NCBI RefSeq assembly: GCF_024713945.1 | Contig: NC_134678.1 | Location: 2,480,001-2,544,000, forward strand | DNA length: 64,000 bases | Reading direction: 5' to 3' | DNA from: Dermatophagoides farinae | Lineage: Eukaryota; Arthropoda; Arachnida; Sarcoptiformes; Pyroglyphidae | Part shown: positions 17,173-30,328 of the stretch, piece by piece | Position numbering within the stretch: the stretch's first letter is position 1 | Layout: the number at the start of each line of letters is the position of its first letter | Position numbers and translations under genes: made by a program | The notes under the pieces: generated by a model | What the model was told of the DNA's origin: nothing | Database searches by the model: none | Seen by the model: the letters and a program-made list of their open reading frames with translations, nothing else

Positions 17173-17945
17173 TACACACATAATGTAAAAAAAATTGTCA
17201 CACATCCAATGAAATATCTCTCTTATGATGATGATGATGATGCTCATTATTGGTGGGTGATACAGGAATTCTTCGCTATTAGCTATTCATTATTGGAATA
17301 ATATTGTGATCATCAAAGAGTGTCTGTGTGTAATAATAATACATTTGAATGGCCAAAAAAAAAAAAAAAAAAAAATATAGAAACATTCAACATGTTTTCT
17401 CGAACAAAAAAAAAATCTCTATCTTGATGATTGTCTTTTTTTTTCTTGATGATGAAAATTTAAAACGCAAAATAAAATCAGGACATCATTTGTGTTGTAT
17501 ACATGCTTGGAAATATATATAATTGAGAACGAAAAATCAAGTGTTTCTTGTTCATCATCATCATCATCATCAATTTAATTTAACATTGTTCACACAATTG
17601 TCTTTGCAATATTTTCTATTGTTTGCCCATTTCAGCCATTTTGATTGTACTTTTTTTTCTGGTCATTTCTGCTGCTGTTGCTGTTGTTGCTGCTATTATA
17701 CTTTGGTTATATTCAACGCTATTTCTCTCTCTCCCTAGATATACTATCTCTTTTTTTTAACTAAAAAAAAAAACTTGGCCAACTCTTGTGTATTGTTGAG
17801 CCACAAAAATATATTCATCGAATTTCCAAATCACATTTGAATTGTATATACAATTCATACATACAAACACACATACACACAAATACAAAATGAACGATTG
17901 AATGCATGTGCTCAGAACATTTTTGATGATTCGGATGTATGTATC

Positions 17946-17968
17946 GTGTGTGTGTGTGTGTGTGTGTG
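17946..17968. repeat. (GT)n microsatellite
   Basis: Uninterrupted GT array of about 23 nt. Confidence 0.9.
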
Positions 17969-18292
17969 CTAGAAGCAGATTCCATTTCTATTTGTGAACG
18001 GTAAGTGTACATTTTATATTTATTACTAAACTTATACAAACACACAATGAGATAAAAACTCTAATAAAATAATTGGTTAGTTGAATAAAATAAACGGCGT
18101 TGATGGCGCATGTCCATATTGAAATGTGAATAAAATAAATGTGTCCAATAATAATAATGATAATGATAATATATATTGAACAAATGAATGGATTGTTGCC
18201 ACACACACACACACACATAGAGATGAAAAGTCATCCATCTATAATACATCATTGAAGGGTGGTTCGATTTCCGTTTCCGGATCTTTTAGATT

Positions 18293-18315
18293 ACCTACCT
18301 ACCTACCTACCTACT
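18293..18315. repeat. (ACCT)n microsatellite
   Basis: Tandem ACCT/CCTA tetranucleotides, between five and six units. Confidence 0.85.
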
Positions 18316-18423
18316 TATTCATTTACTATTGAATTTATTGATGAAGAAAAAAAAATAATTATTTGAATTCTTCAATGAAATCTTTATCGACCATTGGTAT
18401 TGAAAAGATCACATACAATTCAT

Positions 18424-18446
18424 ACACACACACACACACACACACA
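18424..18446. repeat. (AC)n microsatellite
   Basis: Uninterrupted AC array of about 23 nt. Confidence 0.9.
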
Positions 18447-21400
18447 TACACATAAGATGACACCTTGAGAATTTCCGGTTTTTTTATATTCGGTTCAACC
18501 AACCGGAAGTTGGATGAAGAAAATCAACAACAAACGTAAATAGAGATATATAGTATAAAAATCGAGTAAGATCTATGTAATCAAAATTGAAATCAAATTG
18601 AAAAATTATCCGCTAGTTGTCGTTGTTATCGTCATCATTTTTTTTTTTGTTCACATATCATTCATTTGTCTTTTTTTTTCTCGTATAAATGTCGATCATC
18701 ATCACCACCACCACTACTAATAACAACAACAACAACAATATTGTGAAATCAGAAGACGAGAAAAAAAATTGCAATGGCCAGTTCTGCATATATTTAGCCG
18801 TTCGGTAAGCTTGACGGAAAAAAATAGAAATAATAATGACAGCAACAAAGCAGCCTATGAATCCGGATAGCCGTTCATTCATTCGTTCATATACTGGAAA
18901 AATAAAAAAAAAAATTCATTTCATCGGCCAATCTTGTGTGTTTGTATGTGTGACACTAATTTACCTATGGTCGTCGTATTATACATTATTATTGGTGCCA
19001 TGAGGCACATTTATACATAAGGCCATTATTGAGTGCAACATAATAATGTGTGTGTGTTGTGTGTGTGTAATGCTTGCTGCTGCTGCTGTTTGTTGTGTTT
19101 AATTTTGTTTAAAAAAAAAACATTTTTCCCTTTGAAAATCCAAATTTTTTTTTTGTCTGACTTGAGTTTCAATCTGAATCAATTTTGTGTGTGTGTGTTT
19201 TTGTTCAATGTTTATAAAATGTCCATCATTCATCATCATCGTCTACCGTTTGTGTGTGTTTGCTGATTCTTATGTTTTGGTTTGTTGAATTCAAAATTAT
19301 TCCAAGATTGAATCTAATCGAATTATATATTTCAAAATCTTTTGAATAAAATTTATTTAAACAGAAAAAAAATAATTAATTAATTTTTTTGTTCACAGAA
19401 TATACAGAATCCACACAGAATAAATTCAATAAGAATCGCAAATATCGATCCAAAAAAAATTCGAAAAAAATGGAAACCAGAAAATAAACAATCCAGAAAA
19501 AAGTAGAACAGTTTTCTTAATTTCACATATTTTCTTTCTTCATTTTTTTAGTTGCTATTTTTTCCCATCTCTTTATCATATTCTTTTGGATAGAGGGGGG
19601 GAATATATGAGTTTTTTCCGTTTTCTATTCATCGTCGTCGTCGTCGTTGTCGTTGTCGATTTGATCAATAAACAAATGCGCATGCTTAAAAATTGTCCAT
19701 CATCATCATCATCATCATCAAGAACAACTGCAGTCAAAGTAGTCGTCATCTCGTTATAATGTCGTCGTTGTAGTTCCACCAGGAGACATCTGCTCTTCAA
19801 CAGAAACAAAAAAAAAGCATCCATCGACCGATCCAATGAAAAAAAAACAAACCCAAAAAAAAGGAGAGTGAAATGAAATCATCAAAAAAAAAAACAAAAC
19901 AAGAATCGAATTATTATTATCAATTTCTCCAAGAACACGTGATTCTAAACTAACTGAAAAATAACCTTTTTGTTAGAAAAAAAAGCTGAAAAATGACAAT
20001 GAATAAATCAATCAATAAATAATGTTTATTTCAACTAATAATCAGTGATCAATCATCATCATCATCATCATCATTATTGTGTGTACTGTGCTACATATAT
20101 AAATTTTATATATACAACAAGCCAAATCGAATGATTCACGAAAAAAAACCCGATAAACGAATGATTCAATTAGACAAAAAAAAAATTTTTTTCTGGCGAA
20201 AAATTGAAAAAAAAATCATTGAATTATCGTTGTCATCGTGTGTATCCAGTATGTATGCATGTTTGTCTCTCTTCGTGTGTGTGTGTGTGTCTCTGTGTGT
20301 GTTTATAAATGGTATATGTTAGTTAACAACTTGATCCAATGGTAATTTTTTTTTATAATAAAAAGTTACAGTGAAAAATTGTATGAACGTTCCGTTCGTT
20401 CATAATCATCATCATCATCGTACTTTGTATGTGGATTTGTGTTTGGATTGAGCAAAAAAAAAAAAAGCAAAACACCAAAACCAAACCAAGCCGAAAAATA
20501 AAATAAAATAAAATATACTAAACTACATCCTTGCACACACACACACAAGCCACGACCGAGACCTCGACACAAAGTTGAATCAAAAAATCAAATCGAGTGT
20601 ATTTGAGTGTGTGTGTGTTGTGTATGGTAAGTTCGATGAGTAGAGAGAATGGTATGTATTTGAGCCAATAACGAAAAAGCCAGAAAAAAAAGTAAAAATA
20701 TTCGAGTTGTGAATCGTCCGAACATTATACCCAAATAACAATAATAATAATAATAATAACGACGAAGACGACAACGGTCGACACAATCCTGTATATTTTG
20801 TATGTACATTTTGGCCATCATTTCAAATGATGACGACGATCCACTGATGATGATGATGATGATGAGGATCGCCTTTTCGATTATAATTTAGTGTGCGTAG
20901 AAGAAGAAGAAGAAGAAAAAGAAGACGACGACGACGATTGGCAACTATACACATAAAAAAATGTTTTATTTTTTCTGTCTTTCAATTCCGTTTTATTCTT
21001 TTTATACTTTTTTCTATGCTTAGGCTTGCTAAAATATTAGATCTCTTTTGTCTTGTCTGTGTGTGTTTTTTTTTCTTTGGCCTGTCAATATCATCATACT
21101 AACTCTATTGTTCAATTCCAGATTTTCTTTATCACAGAATTTATTTTTTTTTTGCCATGCAATTGAATATCAAACAACAACAACGATAATGAATCCAACG
21201 AATCTGTGATTATGTTTTGATTCTGTCTGTTTTGACTTGCGATTCCATCGATTTAGTCGCAATCATCAAATTCTTTTTTTTGAATCAAAAAACAACAAAA
21301 AAATATATTGCAATTAAATTAGAAGATAGAGGAAATCAATGTGAATCAATCCAATCCAATCATCATTATTATTGTGTATGGCCCGTTTTTTTTTGTTTGT

Positions 21401-24093
21401 GTTTTGAAAAATTGAATGAAAAAAAAAGGTTTTTGAGAGATATTTTTTTTTCACTGCCTTCATACACATACTCACACATTGCATCGCCTCCAATTTTTTT
21501 TTGTTTATTAGTTTTTGTTGTAGCAAATGTTCACTGTGTATATATCCTCTGTTCATTCATTCATTCATATTCGCCATTTTGATTATATACAGCATCATCA
21601 TCATCATCAGCAACATCATCAGAAGAGATATTTTCAAAGCATAACATAATTTGGCTATTGGTGGTGGTTTTAAGTATCTTTTGTCGAACTTTTTTTTCAT
21701 CATCATCATCATCATCATTTTCTTCTTTGGTTGTCGTCGATGTCGACGTCTTCATGTGTATTTGTATGTGAGTCTGTGTGTGTGTGTGTATATATCATTT
21801 TGTTGTTGTTGTTGTCGTTTGTTGATTCGATTCATATTCGAATTGAATTTTTTTTCTTATTTTCCTCCTTTATACGCCCGTGTTGTTGTCGTCGTTTAAT
21901 ATTCAAACAACTATCGACATATTGAAGTTTTGTTTTTGTGTTGAGCCTTTTTTTTCATCGACCATCTACAGCTCTTCAAAAAAAATTTCTGTATAAACGC
22001 AACGTGTGAGCATCTTCTGTGATTTGTTTGTTTGTTTGTTTCGTTGTTTTTTGAAAAAAAAAATGTTTTGATTATCATTTTTGGTATGTTTTGTGTATGT
22101 GTGTGTGTTTATGTTTGTTTGTGTTAAATGTATGTAATTTTAATTCTCATCTTTAAAAATATCCTTTTTTAGCCATTTCCGGCGTTCATTCGATTATCAT
22201 TGTGGAAATACGAAATCTAAATTGTAAAAATATAACCAGAATCTTTCTTTCTCATACATAATTGATACCAGAATTTGTATGATCATCATCAACAACAACG
22301 TTTATTTCTACTATTTTAACCTCATCAGCTTGTCTCTTTCTCTTTTTTCGCTTACTGTGTTGTTAAAGGTAGGTTGGAATTTCCGGAATTTGACATTCTG
22401 TTTAATTTTTTTGTTTATTATGATGGATAAATTCATTTTTTTTGTTTAGTGTTCCATCTATGATGTTTATAGTGAAACAATTTTTTTTGCCCATTTTTTT
22501 TCTTTGTTTGTTGAATCTATCTATCTTTCTCTTCACTTATCACCCACGGTTTGTCCACGGTAGTTCACAGAACTTTTGCTCCTTATTTTATATATGAACA
22601 CATTATAAATGGAACATTTTGAAATTGCGTTGTATTTTATAATAAAAACAGTGTAAAACCAAAAGAATCATCACACAAACACACAATCCTTGGGTGTACA
22701 ACAAAGTGAATAAAAATGCATTTATGAATTGAATTGAAAGATCTTGTGTGTTTGTGTGTGTATAAACCGTGGCGATAGCTCATTGCATTGCTCAAACACA
22801 AACATACAAAAAAAAAGTTCGGCGAGTAAGTGAATGAATGTGAGTGTGTGAGAGAGAGAGAGAAATGTTGAGAAAAAAAAGCTACAGTGAATGTTTGTAT
22901 AGACTCAACAAAATAGAAAATTTGACGGTTACATTTATGATAATAATCTGAAAAAACCCGTAAAATTTTTGCTCGTTTTATATATATCATGATGATTTCA
23001 AGAGTTTGACTTTCATTTTAAATGGATGGATACCATTCACAGGTATATTCTTTTTTGTGTTGTTGTTGTTTTTCTACTACTCGGGCATCAAATGGATCTG
23101 TATAAAAACTTCGGATGGCGTCATATATTTTCTCATATACAAGGGATACACAAAGATATAGAGTGGGGAAAAAAAGATGATATCCTGTGCATGTGTGTGC
23201 TTAGTAATAATATATCCCCACACATTGTGAAATACACAGTTATTGATGTCTTGCAACCTATGTGTGAGTGATATACCATTTTTTTTCAAGTGAATATATT
23301 TGGTGCATGTGTAGCTTTATTAATTATTATATTATTCATTTTATTTGTATTAATTACTTTCTGTTACCCATATAGCAACTCCTATTTATGAAACAGATTA
23401 AAATTCTTTTTTTTTTGGATCACTGTGCCAGATATCAATTGATTTTGTTTTTGTTTTTTCTTTTCTCTTTCTCATACACACCTCCAAGTTTACAATGATA
23501 AAAAAAATCTCTGACTTTAGATTTTTTTTATTTTCTAACTGAGTTTAATGAGATGAGATACTTTATGAACGAAAATTCTCTATCATTTTTTGATGTGACG
23601 AAGCTCTTATTGGTCGATTCGGTAATTTTTATTTCTTTTTTTTTTTTTTTTGATTTTGGCGAATCGACAAACCATGACGACGGCGATGGTGATGGTGATG
23701 GCACCAGTTATTGTGTTATAATAGCTAGGCAGATTCTTGTTATACCAAGAATAAGAGAAAGAGGGAAAGAAAATAACGAATCAAATTTACCAAAAAAAAA
23801 AAAAAAAAAAAATTTCTTGATATCCTGGGCATAATTTGCGCATATGCCACATCACACATACAAGCATTTAATGTATTTTTTTTCTTGTTCAATTCAGAGC
23901 CCTTTTTCTTTATTATTTCGCTTGCCGGGGGTGTTATTTTTTTCGTTGATTTTGGTTCGATTCAATATACGACATATATGGCCTAAGTTGTGTCTTTGTT
24001 TGTTTGTATGTATGCATGTATGTTGTGAAACAAAGAAAAAAACGGATTCTGTATTATACTTTGGTTACTCATATCTATGTGTAATAAGTATCG

Positions 24094-24115
24094 GTGTGTG
24101 TGTGTGTGTGTGTGT
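24094..24115. repeat. (GT)n microsatellite
   Basis: Uninterrupted GT array of about 22 nt. Confidence 0.85.
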
Positions 24116-25668
24116 AGGTGGCTATATCTAGTTTTGTTCGATTGTAGTGTATACACACAGAAAAAATTGACACCAATTTTTTTTGCGAATGATGGGGGAT
24201 AAAATAAAATAAAATTCGTACAGCAAAAAAAAAAAAAAAACAAAGCAATACTGAAGGACTTGATGTCGGTGAAAAAAGGGAGTCTACTCTCTTTGAATAC
24301 ATAAAAAAAAACTGGACTAAATGATTATTACTCACTCATCAATGAATAGCTGAATTTGTTTGATTTTGGTGGTTTCCATTAGAATCAGTCGTATGTTTTT
24401 ATTGATTATATTAACATCACACACAGAATTGTGATTGTGTTGGATGGTTTAGCATGTCCTTCAAATTGAAATTACAATGTTAACTAAAATCATCATCGTT
24501 AAGGCCAAGTTTTCCAATTTTTATTTTCCCAACAACAACAACAACAACTCAGCAATCCGAACCGATATTTGAAACAAGCTCTATTTGATTTGATTTCCCT
24601 TTTTTTCCTTTGTTTATTTGTGTTGTTGTTGTTGTTGTTCACCCCTCAGTTGTTTTCTCATCATATATAAATTGTTAGCTTCTGTACTGTGTGGTAATGG
24701 TATGGTTTGTACCTGAACACACACACACACACACACAACAGCAGCAGCTGCTTCTGATGTTTGGCCCTAATTGTTTACCTTTTCTGGTGATGATGATGAT
24801 GACCTTTTTCACCATTTTTTTTACATTACTATTTTCCGTATGGTTCCAACATTATCATTATTATTCATTGAATTAAATATAAGGCTGAAAGAATAAGAGG
24901 GCGATCATTCATTCAGTCACAAACAAATGTTTGAATGGAAATAGATTCAATGAATGATATTTGTAGAATAGTTTGAAGAATGATTGTTTCAATCTAAAGA
25001 AAAAAAATAGTTTTTCGTGTTGTGTCTATACATTGAAAATCTATGATTAGTAAAGAGATTATATCATTTTGTTACATGGTGACAAAATAATATTGAATGA
25101 TGAAGATGATGGTGGTGGTGGTGGTGATGATGGCGAAAAGTAGGAGGAGAAAAAAAAAGAAAAAAAAGAGTTGGTTGATATATTTATGTGAAAGGAAACA
25201 AGCTCATTGTACAGTTAATACAAACAAATAGTATTAACTTTATATTAATTGAATACTCTCTATAGCGAATCGGGCAAATGCACAATACACAAACACACAC
25301 AGGACATTTTATATCCTGATTATCATCATCATCATCATCATCAGAGAAAAAGATTGATAGAAAAAAAGAGAATTGAGAGGCCAAATTTACACATTGATAG
25401 TCAGTGTTTATGTGTGTGTGTGTGTGTCTGTTATATATGCAGGAATTTTAGAATTCAAACGGGTTCAAAAATAAACAAGATCAAAAGGCAGGTGGCGCTC
25501 ATTTTGAGTATAATAATCCTTGTAATATTTTTTTTTATTTGACCTTTGTTTAATAAAGTTCCGGTTCCGGTTATGATTGTTTTTCAAATTTTTTTTTTGT
25601 CATTTTCTGATTACGTACTAAATATGTGTGTGTGTATGCAATATTTTGAAATTTAATGTCATTTTTTT

Positions 25669-25693
25669 TGTGTGTGTGTGTGTGTGTGTGTGT
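25669..25693. repeat. (TG)n microsatellite
   Basis: Uninterrupted TG array of about 25 nt following a T tract. Confidence 0.9.
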
Positions 25694-28282
25694 CAATAAT
25701 AAATTTGTTGTTGTTATCAAAGCAAATCATAATAATTCACTTGTAATTATATGATTTTTTTTCTTCATCTTTTACGTTTCAATTATTTCTCATGTTATAT
25801 GTCAAGTTATTTCATTTGATTTTCTCTTGTATTTGATGTCTGTGTGTATGTATAATGAAAAAGAAATGCACATTTTCTGTTGAAGAACTTGTTATTTGTT
25901 TGTTGTTCTCAGCAGATTTTTTTTTCATTCCATGTTCATTCTCCATACACACACACAAAGACTTTGTAGATGATTTGATGATGATGATCGACCATGGTTA
26001 AGGCGTGATACTGTTGATGTTGTTGATGTTGATGATGATGATGATAATCATGAAGTCGATGAATGTTCATTATGATATTAGTGTGCATATATATCGGCCG
26101 ATGTATGGCTTTTTTTTCGATGGTAAAATTGACTTGTGTTTCTATAGAATTTCTTCATCTTTTTTTTTGTTACAAACGTAATTCGTACTATTATTACGAG
26201 CACATGCGTAAGAAATTTTTTTTTTTTTTTTTTGGTTCATCCCCCATAAATTTACGCGCGAATTTTGAATTATTTTGAAATTCTTTATGTAGCGTTTGAG
26301 TTTGTATGTGTGTGCATAAACTGCCACACCACTACAATTCGTTAAGTGTATTTGTATTCAACAAATTAAATATGACGAATTCACTATCAATTGCATTTAT
26401 TTTAAACAGGAAAAAAATCAACAACATTGTCGCCATCATGTGTCCGATTTTAATTTAAATTTTTCTAAAAAAAATTGGTTAACAATCAATGCCATTAAAT
26501 TATTGAATGAATAACAGTGAAAACTAACCCAAATTTTTAAAGCTGATCAATCAAAATCAATGTTGCATTCACAAAAACTTACACACGTTCAGTGACCGTA
26601 AGGGCGGCGGTGGTTATTACATACCTCTCGGAGGTTTTTCTTTTTGAATGAATGAATGAATGAATTGAATGAACAAAAAGATCAAGATACGTTGACTTTT
26701 GTATTAGCCAACAATAATAATAACAACAACAGTGACAATGACAATTACAAAAAAAAAGCGTTAGACAAACTAAAAAGAGGACATAAGATCATATGAATAA
26801 GTATCCCTTAATCACGTGAATCCATTGTTATATGGTAACGTTTCATTGATTCAAATCTAAGCATTTGTATCTATTACCGTCGGTTAGCTCATGCTAATAT
26901 TAGCACATCCTATCCGTTAGAACTTGACCTATTCCATTTTTAACCATCGAAATATCACTTTGATTATTTGTACGATTTTTTGAGTGGAAAATTTTTTCAT
27001 TCAATTTAATCAAGTTTTAGACAAAATTCTTTGTTATTCATTTTTACAATATTGCCGATTTGTTCATCAAAACTCTTATGATGTGTTCATCAAACTAGTC
27101 AACGTAAGGGATTATTTTTAGGAATTGAATTGACAATGAACAACAATAAAATGATCCAGAAAATTCATCAGAATCAACAGAATATTTTTCGTTTGTGTGC
27201 GTGTGCGTGTGCGAGTGTTTTATATATATCTACTACTAAATGCCGCGTCATCGTTGTACTTATTGTTATTGTCGATTTGGCCATTTGTTTTTTTTTCTAT
27301 TTTCGGTATTTTCCAGAAAATTTTCATTCTATTGTCGAAAATAATCAAGAACAATCATCATTATGAATTGGAGTGAAAAAAAATAGTCGAATTACGGAAT
27401 TTCTTTTATTATTGATGCTTAACTGGAAAAAAATACCGTTAAATAGAATCAAAAAAAAAATTTAACGGAAAAGGAAATAATTTGAATCGATTTTTCGATT
27501 GTAGTTATTCATATAATTCAAGCCAAACACGAATCTTATTATTACTGAAAAAAACTTTACCTACAATTCATTCGCCATTGTTATATGATGAAACCATATT
27601 ATCAAGGTCTGAAAATTTTAATTATGTACGCCTATGTACAAATACAAACAATGTATAAAATGTCAACTGTCAAACGGTTTTTTTTGGGGCCATTAGTGAA
27701 ATATACTTGTGATTTGTGCTTGCGCGTATTATCGTCCTGTGTGTGTGTTTGTGTGCAAATATGTCGAATACGTAAGAATCGAAAATAGAAAAGTTAAAAA
27801 AAATGCATTTTTAGGCACTGTGTGTGTGGAAAAACAATCGGTTTGTTATGTGTAGTTGTATTATTCATGAATAATAATTTTGTTTGTTCCGGTTTATTAT
27901 ATTCCTGTTTGTTCATGTGTGTATGTATGCTTTATTATACCATTAACTGGAAATAAAATAAATAAAAATTCTTTAATATCGTAGAGTTATATTTTTTTCT
28001 GGTTTAATCTAATAATAACCAGTACAGATGCTTGGATTAATCCACACACACATAATGATTATGTGTGAAAGCGATAGGATGAGGTAGATGATCGAATCAA
28101 CATTTAAGCCATTGTTTATGTGAATTTTGTTTTGTTTTTTTTTTTTCATTCTCTAAGATTTGAAATTAATACGACAACAATTATATAATTGAAGAGACCA
28201 TTAGTGGAAAGGACATTGACTGGCAGTTGGAAATATTTTGTTTATTCAACATTCGTTATTATTTAATTACGGATATTCAAGT

Positions 28283-28322
28283 GTTTGTTTGTTTGTTTGT
28301 TTGTGTGTGTGTGTGTGTGTGT
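28283..28322. repeat. Compound (GTTT)n(GT)n microsatellite
   Basis: About five GTTT units pass directly into about ten GT units. Confidence 0.9.
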
Positions 28323-30251
28323 AATTCATAATTTGTCATTTTACATTTCAATTGAAAATATTCACCTTTTTTTTCATTAATATTCTATGATGATGATGAT
28401 GATGATAATCACATTATGAAAATTTTTCAATCGATATCTACATGGATTTTAAATCATATATATATATCATATCATCATTATCACTTTAAATGATTAATAG
28501 AGGATTTAAAGATCAAAGGTTATAATATATTAGAAATAGGATTATCCTCATCCTCTCATAGAAATATATTCCTCTTTACTCATTTTTTTTTTCATTCACT
28601 TCCTCCCTCCCTCTCTCCTCTTCATCACCATCGAACAAGTGCATGTAATTGACCACACAATTATTATATTTAGATGGATGGATGTGCAACATGATATTGG
28701 CGTCATGCGCTCTCATCATATACATACATACATTATTATTGTGTAATGTAAACCAAAAAAAAAAAAAAGCCACTTAACATCATCATATATATTGATGAAC
28801 AGACGACATTTGACGCCATGGCATGCACACACACAAAAAAAAACAACAAACAAACAGCTGATTGTTCAATACCAATGTTAATAGAATCCGATACTGGCGC
28901 CACCAATTGTCATCAAATCAAAACATTTTTTTGAATATTTTCAAAAATTTTAAAAATGATAAAAAATAATATAATTCTATTTCCGGAATTAAGAATTTTA
29001 TTTTCATTTTTTTTTAAAATCTTGTCTCTATTTTTTTATCGATTGATTCGATAATAACATAAAGCATAGCCTTTTTATTTAAGAAATGCTTAAAATAATA
29101 ACAGCAGCATCAGAAAAAATAAGAAAACAAAACAATGAGATAAACAATAACCGGAAAAAACAATTTGTGTCAAATACCATTGTGTGTATGCACCGAAATG
29201 AGCCAAATAAAGGAAAAAAAACAACAACGAACAAACGAATAGTAAGCCAAACAACAACAACAACAACAACAAAATAAAAATCCAATATCATCAGCACATC
29301 ACATTGAAAAAAAAGTGTTGGTCTCTTTGTTCTTTTCGTATTTCTTTTCATATATTTCGTCTTTGCATTGTCAATTGCATAGGAAAGAAAAAACAAAATT
29401 TGCCGCTATATAACGGGATCATGATGATGATGATGATGATTTTTTTTCTTCTCTTCAATGCATTCAAAAGACCGTCTGTTCGTCAATGTTTGTTGTTTGT
29501 GTTGTACGTTGTTACCAAGTTATCTTTGGTTATCACCGCTACTACCAATATATATTAACAAATAAAATCAAAAAAAAAAAAAAAATGAAAAAAAAATGAA
29601 ATCAACCAAAAAAAGTGAATTGAAAAGAATTGAAGTGAAGAAAAACGTATTCATAAAAGATAAAAGAATCTCATTTTTTTCATCACTTACAATATGTTCT
29701 GTATTGTTTGTTCGAACCATCATCATCATCATCAGAAAAAAAACTGCTCAGCGTTTAGTTTTCAAACAAAACAAAACAAAACAAAAACTAAATATTCCAG
29801 ACTTTCAAATTTTGATTCTGGAAGTCTTTTTTTTTTGTAAAAATTAGCCACTGTTTTGCATGTGATGTAATAAATGAAATTTTTGTATTTGATTTCAAAT
29901 GTTTCACTCATATGATGATGGAAATGAATTGAAATGAAACTGAAAAAAATTTCCATAACTGATTTTTTCACTAATATTCTGTGTGTGTGTGTGTGTGTAT
30001 GTATGTGTGATGGTTCAATATGGACTTTTACTATTTCACTAAATTCTATGTCGTTTTATTTATTACTACTACATGTTTGTTGTATGGTTCCATATACTTT
30101 TTTTTGTTGCTTCTAAAATCTTGAATTCAAAATATTCTCAGAATTCTGCGTATGAGAAAGAATTTTTTTTTTTTTTTTGTTGTAAGATTAATATTGCGTT
30201 ATTATAATTGCATTTCATTCATTCATTCATACATACATACATACATAGATA

Positions 30252-30328
30252 TGGCTATGGAATGCTATCATTTTGGATGTTATTCTGTTGGTGTATATAA
30301 CATAACATCCAAAATGCCATTCATACCA
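30252..30328. repeat. Extended imperfect hairpin, pre-miRNA-like
   Basis: A perfect 15-bp stem pairs 30269-30283 with 30302-30316 around an 18-nt loop. Pairing continues outward through 30260-30264 with 30318-30322, then 30252-30258 with 30323-30328 across single-base bulges, for about 26 paired positions in 77 nt. Length, loop size and bulges fit a microRNA precursor on either strand. No conserved seed can be judged from the sequence alone. Confidence 0.5.

Larger units (their letters stand above)
13024..26580. other. Gene-poor microsatellite-rich stretch
   Basis: This 13.5 kb stretch contains numerous GT/CA arrays, CAT/GAT triplets, poly-A/T tracts (one of 21 A at 17355-17375) and a 24-bp palindrome at 17149-17172. 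Open frames are short and dominated by phenylalanine, isoleucine, histidine-threonine or arginine runs that come straight from the repeats. I recognise no protein family, transposase, tRNA or rRNA. Confidence 0.5.

Noticed and set aside
18255-18285. GGTTCGATTTCC, a tRNA T-loop-like string
   Set aside because: No matching A box, acceptor stem or anticodon arm lies upstream.
18293-18315. Tandem ACCT units considered as telomere-like sequence
   Set aside because: The unit is four bases and occurs between five and six times internally; arthropod telomere repeats are TTAGG.
20893-21102. Arginine-rich frame at the start of a plus-strand open stretch
   Set aside because: It is coded by AGA/CGA triplet repeats; no conserved domain follows.
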